From: Fimbriiglobus sp043785105
GTDB taxonomy: Bacteria; Planctomycetota; Planctomycetia; Gemmatales; Gemmataceae
Direction of reading: 5' to 3'
DNA length: 30,486 bases
Assembly: GCA_043785105.1 (NCBI GenBank)
Contig: JAYVXO010000230.1
Coordinates: 1 to 30,486, forward strand
Below are positions 30,397-30,486 of this stretch, one piece after another (position 1 is the first letter of the stretch; every line of letters begins with the position of its first letter). A program made the translations under genes and the position numbers. Under the pieces are notes generated by a model. The model made no database searches, was not told the DNA's origin, and was given only the letters and a program-made list of their open reading frames with translations.

Positions 30397-30486
30397 TTAC
30401 GCAGTCGCGGCATTTTGAAGGCGGTATCGCGGAGTCGTTCGGTACGCGCGGACGGCATCCTGGACGATCTGCCACTTCGCGGTCAA
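30397..30486 (-). CDS. Possible C-terminal fragment of an unrecognised gene
   Basis: On the minus strand a frame is open from the window edge to a TAA at 30399-30397 and gives 29 residues including WQIVQDAVRAYRTTPRYRLQ. No family is recognised and the length allows chance. Other short minus-strand frames in 30260-30475 are no better supported. The rest of 30270-30396 shows nothing I can assign. Confidence 0.2.
   Translation of the reverse strand: MTAKWQIVQDAVRAYRTTPRYRLQNAATA

Overview
The window looks like chromosomal DNA of a planctomycete, most likely a Gemmataceae-type organism. The evidence is a caspase-like protease fused to an N-terminal zinc ribbon of the MJ0042 type, a BBP7-type outer-membrane barrel with its signal peptide, a secreted Gly-rich repeat protein, bacterial myo-inositol-1-phosphate synthase, small proteins with a planctomycete look, and intergenic space full of double-hairpin repeats. 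Base composition is moderately GC-rich (judged by eye). No rRNA, tRNA or CRISPR array was found, and the genus cannot be fixed from this sequence alone.

Layout. 0-2.4 kb: a short possible C-terminal fragment, then a membrane-anchored caspase-like protein. 2.4-2.65 kb: REP-like hairpins between convergent genes. 2.65-9.1 kb: comEC (-), diverging from aroB and a GT87-like membrane glycosyltransferase (+, overlapping by 4 bp), then ino1 (+). 9.1-10.05 kb: REP-like hairpins, one of them split by a 664-bp internally deleted IS4-family element with an 11-bp target duplication. 10.05-13.8 kb: a methyltransferase (-), a small membrane protein (+), a YgfZ/GcvT-like folate-binding protein (-) and a LarA/DUF2088 homologue (-) with a strong and possibly leaderless promoter. 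13.97-15.75 kb: rmlB and rmlA (dTDP-sugar precursor synthesis). 15.75-16.8 kb: a Y1 (HUH) transposase of the RAYT type, flanked on both sides by inverted arrays of a two-hairpin REP-like repeat. 16.8-19.34 kb: trxB (-) diverging from argA (+). 19.48-20.42 kb: two small hypotheticals. 20.43-22.47 kb: a three-gene minus-strand operon (TIM-barrel epimerase-like, 95-aa protein, trpG/pabA) bracketed by two identical 30-bp palindromes. 22.5-25.65 kb: a polytopic membrane protein and a BBP7-like outer-membrane barrel (-). 26.16-28.57 kb: a secreted GGFGGGQ-repeat protein and a secreted serine hydrolase (+). 28.68-30.13 kb: an aldehyde dehydrogenase (-). The end holds a 28-bp perfect inverted repeat and an unassigned fragment.

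Most protein genes are housekeeping or cell-envelope functions with little shared pathway logic. The clear short operons are aroB-GT87, rmlB-rmlA, larA-like-ygfZ and epimerase-95aa-trpG. The most distinctive feature is the repeat biology. Several sequence families of a common bipartite element (a short hairpin with a 3-nt loop, an 8-11 nt spacer, AGCC, then a longer hairpin) sit in gaps between convergent genes. One family surrounds the Y1 transposase that plausibly mobilises it, and an IS has landed exactly in one such hairpin.
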